A stretch of DNA of 35,849 nucleotides from contig DBTR01000032.1 in the NCBI GenBank assembly GCA_002307145.1, positions 23,775 to 59,623 of the forward strand, in the 5' to 3' direction. The position numbers and the translations under genes are program-made. Origin of the DNA: Rhodospirillum sp. UBA1311. GTDB taxonomy: Bacteria > Pseudomonadota > Alphaproteobacteria > Rhodospirillales > Rhodospirillaceae. The stretch's first letter is position 1. Every line of letters starts with the position of its first letter. Below, piece after piece: positions 32,027 to 35,849 of the stretch. Below the pieces are notes generated by a model. The model saw only the letters and a program-made list of their open reading frames with translations. It was not told the origin of the DNA and searched no databases.

Positions 32027-32191
32027 CGAGGATTTTTTGGGATATGGGGCAGCCGACCCGGTTACGCAAACCTCTGTGAAATTTTCGTGGCAGGGATGCG
32101 ACGGCCGAAGGGGTGGGAAGCGAATTCCGGATTGCGGACCAACCCCGGATGTGACAGCACTGAAGGTCAACTTCCATCGGGAGAGACAGAG

Positions 32192-33439
32192 GTGCGCTCG
32201 TCGTCCGCAGTCGCCGGTACCACCACGGTTTCCATCCTCCTCGCGCTCAGCTTCTGCCACATGTTGAACGACATGATGCAGTCGCTGCTGGCGGCGATCT
32301 ACCCGATGCTGAAGCGCGACTACGGCCTCGATTTCGGCCAGATCGGCTTGCTTACCCTGACCTTCCAGTTCACCGCGTCGCTGCTCCAGCCGCTCGTCGG
32401 ATTCTACACCGACAAGCACCCGAAGCCGTTTTCGCTGGTCGCCGGGATGGGCTCGACCTTCATCGGCCTGTTGCTGCTCGCGACTGCCGGAAGCTACGGC
32501 CTGCTCCTCCTCGGCGCGGCGGTGATCGGCATCGGCTCGTCGGTGTTCCATCCGGAATCCTCGCGCGTCGCGCGAATGGCTTCGGGCGGACGCTTCGGCC
32601 TCGCGCAGTCGGTGTTCCAGGTCGGCGGCAATTCGGGCCAGGCGTTCGGGCCGCTGCTCGCCGCCTTGATCGTGGTGCCGAACGGCCAGGGCTCGGTGGC
32701 ATGGTTCTCCGCCGCCGCCGCGATCGCCGCGATCATCCTCTATCGCGTCGGCCAGTGGTACGGCGAGGCGCGCGCGCATGCGGCGAAGAAGCCCGCCGCC
32801 GCCGTCGCCGGGCCGGGCCTGCCGCGCAAGACCGTCCTTCTCACCGTCGGCCTGCTGGTCACGCTGGTGTTCTCGAAGAACGTCTACATGGCCTCGATCA
32901 GCAGCTACTACACCTTCTACCTGATCGAAACTTTCGGCCTCTCGGTGCGGGAATCCCAGGTCTACCTGTTCATCTTCCTCGGCGCGGTCGCGGTCGGCAC
33001 CCTGATCGGCGGGCCGGTGGGCGACCGCTTCGGCCGCAAGGTGGTGATCTGGTGCTCGATCCTCGGCGTGCTGCCGTTCACCCTGATGCTGCCCTATGCG
33101 AACCTGTTCTGGACGCCGATCCTCACCGTGATCATCGGCCTCGTCCTCGCCTCGGCGTTTTCGGCGATCGTGGTCTATGGCCAGGAGCTGATGCCGGGCA
33201 AGGTCGGCACCGTCGCAGGGCTGTTCTTCGGGATTTCGTTCGGGCTGGGCGGGCTGGGCGCGGCGGTGCTGGGCCAGATCGCCGACTGGCAGGGGATCCG
33301 CTTCGTCTACCACATCTGCGCGTTCCTGCCTGCGCTCGGGCTCCTGACCGCGTTCCTGCCGAATATCGAAAAGGACAAGCTCGCGGCGCGGAAAGCCGAG
33401 CGGGACGCGGCGGCGCAAGCCGGGTCAGCGGCCGAATAG
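32192..33439 (+). CDS. fsr: MFS exporter, fosmidomycin-resistance (Fsr) type
   Basis: A 415-residue twelve-helix MFS carrier. The N-terminal LALSFCHMLNDMMQSLLAAI and YPMLKRDYGLDFGQIGLLTL match the Fsr family (E. coli Fsr is 406 residues). GSSVFHPESSRVARMASGG and AQSVFQVGGNSGQAFGPLLA are further family marks. Fsr proteins can export fosmidomycin in E. coli; the natural substrate is unknown. The GTG at 32192, preceded by GGGAGAG, gives the family N-terminus; the ATG codons upstream would add 32-35 non-conserved residues. It is divergent from cfa, and its last 15 bases overlap the end of convergent mutL. Confidence 0.9.
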   Translation: MRSSSAVAGTTTVSILLALSFCHMLNDMMQSLLAAIYPMLKRDYGLDFGQIGLLTLTFQFTASLLQPLVGFYTDKHPKPFSLVAGMGSTFIGLLLLATAGSYGLLLLGAAVIGIGSSVFHPESSRVARMASGGRFGLAQSVFQVGGNSGQAFGPLLAALIVVPNGQGSVAWFSAAAAIAAIILYRVGQWYGEARAHAAKKPAAAVAGPGLPRKTVLLTVGLLVTLVFSKNVYMASISSYYTFYLIETFGLSVRESQVYLFIFLGAVAVGTLIGGPVGDRFGRKVVIWCSILGVLPFTLMLPYANLFWTPILTVIIGLVLASAFSAIVVYGQELMPGKVGTVAGLFFGISFGLGGLGAAVLGQIADWQGIRFVYHICAFLPALGLLTAFLPNIEKDKLAARKAERDAAAQAGSAAE

Positions 33440-35254
33440 CTTCTCGATGTCGCCGAGCTTGAGTTCGACCCAGGTCGGGCGGCCGTGGTTGCACTGCCCG
33501 GCGCGCGGGGTCTGCTCCATCTGACGCAGCAGCGCGTTCATCTCTTCGACCGAGAGTCTGCGCCCGGCGCGCACCGAGCCGTGGCAGGCGACGGTGGCGA
33601 GGATGCGGTCGAGGCGGTCCGAGAGTGCGGTGGCGTCGTCCCATTCCGCAAGGCTGTCGGCGACGTCCTTGACCAGGGCGGCGACGTCGGCCGCCCCCAG
33701 CGCCGCCGGAATCTCCCGCACCACCACCGCGTCCACCCCGAACGGCTCGACGACGAGGCCGAAGGCGGCGAGTTCGGACGCACGCTCGGCGATCCGCGTC
33801 GCCCCGGCTTCGTCGAGGTCGACGACCTCGGGGAGGAGCAGCACCTGGGTCTTCACCCCGGTGGCGGCGAGGTCGGCCTTGATCCGCTCCAGCACGATGC
33901 GTTCGTGGGCGGCGTGCTGGTCGACCACCACCAATCCGTCCGGCGTCTGCGCGATGATGTAGGTTTCATGCAACTGGGCGCGCGCCTGGCCGAGCGGATA
34001 GGTCTGCGCCGGTTCCGCCGGAGCCTCGGAACTGCCGCGCGCCGCGCCGCCGGGCGGCAGGCTGAGGTCGGGCAGGGTGGCGGGCTCGCGAAAGCCCTCG
34101 TGGGGAGCCTGGAAGCGCAGCGCGGCGTCGAGGCCGGCGCGCGGGCTGGCCGGGCGCGGCGTGTAGCTGCCGAAACCGCCGCCGAAGCCCGTCGAGCTCA
34201 ATCCCTCGGGGCGGAACGCGGCGAGCGCCTGGGTCGCGGCGTCGGCGGCGCGGTAGCCCGCCTGCCCGATCGCGGCGCGCAGGCCGGAGACGATCATCGT
34301 CCGCACCAGCCCGGGGTCGCGGAAGCGCACCTCGGCCTTGGCCGGGTGGACGTTGACGTCGACGAACGCGGGGTCGACGGTGAGGAACAACGCCAGTACC
34401 GGGTGGCGGTCGTGCGCCAGCACGTCGCGATAGGCGCCGCGCACCGCGCCCAGCAGCAGGCGGTCGCGCACCGGGCGGCCGTTGACGAACAGGTACTGGT
34501 CGGTCGCGGTGCCCTTGTTGAACGTCGGCAGGCCCGCGTAGCCGGTGAGGCGCAGGCCGTCGCGTTCGATGTCCACCGCCACCGCCGCCTCGGCGAACTC
34601 GCGGCCGAGGAGGGCGCGCAGCCGCGCGTGGCGGGCGTCGAAGAGGTCGCCGCTCTCCGGGCTGAGGCTCAGGCGGTCGCGGCCGTCGTCGCTGAACGAG
34701 AAGCCGACCTGCGGGTGGGCCATCGCGAGGCGGCGCACCGCGTCGAGGGCGTGGTTCGCCTCGGTGCGCGGCGACTTCAGGAACTTCAGCCGTGCCGGGG
34801 TGGCGTAGAACAGGTCGCGCACCTCGACGCGGGTGCCGCGCGTCGCGGCGGTGGGTTCGGGCGCGGTTACCGCGCCGCCCTCGATCTGGATCTTCCAGGC
34901 GGAGTCCTGGCCCTCGGGGCGCGAGGTGAGGGTGAGGCGCGAGACCGCGCCGATCGAGGGCAGGGCCTCGCCGCGAAAGCCGAAGTGGTCGATGTTGGTG
35001 AGGTCGTCGTCGGGCAGCTTCGAGGTGGCGTGGCGCTCGACCGCGAGGCTGAGATCGTCGGGGTTCATGCCGAAGCCGTCGTCGGTGACCGAAATCAGCG
35101 CGCGGCCGCCGTCGCGGATCGCGATCGCGATCCGCACCGCCTCGGCGTCCAGCGCGTTCTCGACGATTTCCTTCAACGCGGCGGCGGGCCGCTCGATCAC
35201 CTCGCCGGCGGCGATGCGGTCGATCAGGACCGGGGGCAGGCGGCGGATGGTCAT
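33425..35254 (-). CDS. mutL: DNA mismatch repair protein MutL (with endonuclease motif)
   Basis: MutL links mismatch recognition by MutS to strand removal. The 609-residue protein has the GHL ATPase motifs: LKEIVENALDA (Glu29, Asn33), VTDDGFGM (57-63) and HFGFRGEALPSIGAV (90-104). A proline/glycine-rich linker follows. The C-terminal domain carries the metal-binding endonuclease motif DQHA-x2-E-x4-E (DQHAAHERIVLE, residues 445-456), plus ACHGSVRAG and QCNHGRPTW. Such MutL proteins nick DNA themselves and occur in bacteria without MutH. The ATG at 35254 overlaps the pgi stop by ATGA; the frame open further upstream lies inside pgi. Confidence 0.97.
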   Translation of the reverse strand: MTIRRLPPVLIDRIAAGEVIERPAAALKEIVENALDAEAVRIAIAIRDGGRALISVTDDGFGMNPDDLSLAVERHATSKLPDDDLTNIDHFGFRGEALPSIGAVSRLTLTSRPEGQDSAWKIQIEGGAVTAPEPTAATRGTRVEVRDLFYATPARLKFLKSPRTEANHALDAVRRLAMAHPQVGFSFSDDGRDRLSLSPESGDLFDARHARLRALLGREFAEAAVAVDIERDGLRLTGYAGLPTFNKGTATDQYLFVNGRPVRDRLLLGAVRGAYRDVLAHDRHPVLALFLTVDPAFVDVNVHPAKAEVRFRDPGLVRTMIVSGLRAAIGQAGYRAADAATQALAAFRPEGLSSTGFGGGFGSYTPRPASPRAGLDAALRFQAPHEGFREPATLPDLSLPPGGAARGSSEAPAEPAQTYPLGQARAQLHETYIIAQTPDGLVVVDQHAAHERIVLERIKADLAATGVKTQVLLLPEVVDLDEAGATRIAERASELAAFGLVVEPFGVDAVVVREIPAALGAADVAALVKDVADSLAEWDDATALSDRLDRILATVACHGSVRAGRRLSVEEMNALLRQMEQTPRAGQCNHGRPTWVELKLGDIEKLFGR

Positions 35255-35849
35255 CCTTCGCCGCTGCCTTCGCCCGAGGACGCGTCGTCGGCGTCGCCCG
35301 CGTCGGCGTCGGTTTCGTCTGCGTCGCCCGCCGGTTCGGGGGCGCGCAATGCCCGCAGCAGGTCGATCAGGGCGGCGGTGGAGCCGTCGTGGCCATCCGC
35401 CGGGCCGTCGCCCTGCAACTGCGGCAGGATCGCCCCGGCCAGCGACTTGCCCAGTTCCACGCCCCACTGGTCGAAGGCGTTGATCCCCCAGACCACGCTC
35501 TGGACGTAGACTTTGTGCTCGTAGAGCGCGATCAGCATGCCGAGGGTCTCGGGGGTCAGGCGCGGAATCAGGATCGTCGTCGACGGGCGGTTGCCGGGGA
35601 ACGCCTTGTGCGGGCTGAGAGCCTTCGCCTCCGCCGCGTCCATGCCCTTGGCGACGAGTTCGGCTTCCGCCTCCTCCGCCGTGCGGCCGGTCATCAGGGC
35701 CTCGGTCTGCGCCAGCGCGTTCGCGAGCAGCATCGGCTGGTGGTCGGCGATCTCGTGGTGCGAGCGGGCGACGACGATGAAGTCGCACGGCACCGGCTGG
35801 GTACCCTGGTGCAGCATCTGGTAGAACGAGTGCTGGCCGTTGGTGCCGG
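35251..35849 (-). CDS. pgi: Glucose-6-phosphate isomerase (5' end outside window)
   Basis: Pgi interconverts glucose-6-phosphate and fructose-6-phosphate. Only the last 199 codons are in the window; the frame enters at the right edge with GTNGQHSFYQMLHQGT, the classical Pgi signature. DFIVVARSHHEIADHQ, SPHKAFPGNRPSTTI and VVWGINAFDQWGVELGK follow, the last holding the catalytic lysine. After the usual end (LIDLLRALRAPEP) there is an extra acidic Asp/Glu/Ala/Ser/Gly tail of about 26 residues. The start is beyond the window. Its stop overlaps the mutL start. Confidence 0.95.
   Translation of the reverse strand, partial: GTNGQHSFYQMLHQGTQPVPCDFIVVARSHHEIADHQPMLLANALAQTEALMTGRTAEEAEAELVAKGMDAAEAKALSPHKAFPGNRPSTTILIPRLTPETLGMLIALYEHKVYVQSVVWGINAFDQWGVELGKSLAGAILPQLQGDGPADGHDGSTAALIDLLRALRAPEPAGDADETDADAGDADDASSGEGSGEG

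Overview
This window is a high-G+C stretch of a bacterial chromosome with the gene content and gene order of an alphaproteobacterium, probably Rhodospirillales-like (this placement is inferred). The pointers are the rpsF-rpsR-rplI cluster leading to dnaB, the fabD-fabG-acpP-fabF-mltG run, the yicC-gmk pair, the lptF/lptD-surA-pdxA-rsmA run, an RcnB/CigR-type periplasmic protein, and a MutL with an endonuclease motif. No tRNA, rRNA, CRISPR array, insertion sequence or phage gene was seen. The region is mostly conserved core genome with a few accessory genes.

Layout. 1-3.4 kb (minus strand): partial dnaB, a small secreted RcnB/CigR-like protein, rplI, rpsR and rpsF, with a strong terminator after rplI and a good promoter plus a structured leader before rpsF. 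3.5-8.2 kb (plus): fatty-acid synthesis genes fabD, fabG, acpP and fabF, then mltG, broken up by hairpins after fabD and acpP. 8.2-9.6 kb (minus): a 486-residue orphan protein with degenerate ankyrin-like repeats. 9.8-13.2 kb (plus): a DUF1800/DUF1501 pair (the second with a Tat signal) and a beta-hydroxyacid dehydrogenase. 13.2-15.3 kb (minus): an SDR and an MFS carrier. 15.4-17.0 kb (plus): yicC and gmk. 17.0-17.2 kb: a long imperfect palindrome made of two facing copies of a double-hairpin element. 17.2-25.4 kb (minus): a tightly packed run tadA, unknown secreted protein, HD hydrolase, lptF, lptD, surA, pdxA, rsmA, with no lptG between lptF and lptD. 25.5-29.3 kb (plus): lytic transglycosylase, class-I glutamine amidotransferase, rluB-type pseudouridine synthase, rsmD. 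29.5-30.7 kb (plus): glycerol dehydrogenase ending in a textbook terminator shared with cfa (minus, 30.7-32.0 kb). 32.2-33.4 kb (plus): a fosmidomycin-resistance-type MFS exporter. 33.4-35.8 kb (minus): mutL and partial pgi.

The themes are ribosome and RNA maturation (S6, S18, L9, RsmA, RsmD, RluB, TadA, YicC), lipid and envelope building (Fab enzymes, ACP, LptF/LptD/SurA, MltG, lytic transglycosylase, Cfa) and DNA replication/repair (DnaB, MutL). Genes are closely packed, with many 4-base ATGA/GTGA overlaps. Several convergent pairs overlap at their stop codons without a terminator between them. No gene-free stretch exceeds about 235 bases. The longest gaps are 3283-3514 (rpsF/fabD promoters and leader), 31968-32191 (cfa/MFS promoters), 29303-29506 (possible terminator, otherwise nothing recognised), 5324-5525 (GC-rich hairpin, otherwise nothing recognised) and 16986-17176 (the palindrome).

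The observations most worth a second look are the missing lptG, the ankyrin-like orphan, the DUF1800-DUF1501 pair, the double-hairpin palindrome, the DnaA-box-like inverted pair in front of dnaB and the hairpin leader of rpsF. Nothing here can be called a proven new system from sequence reading alone.
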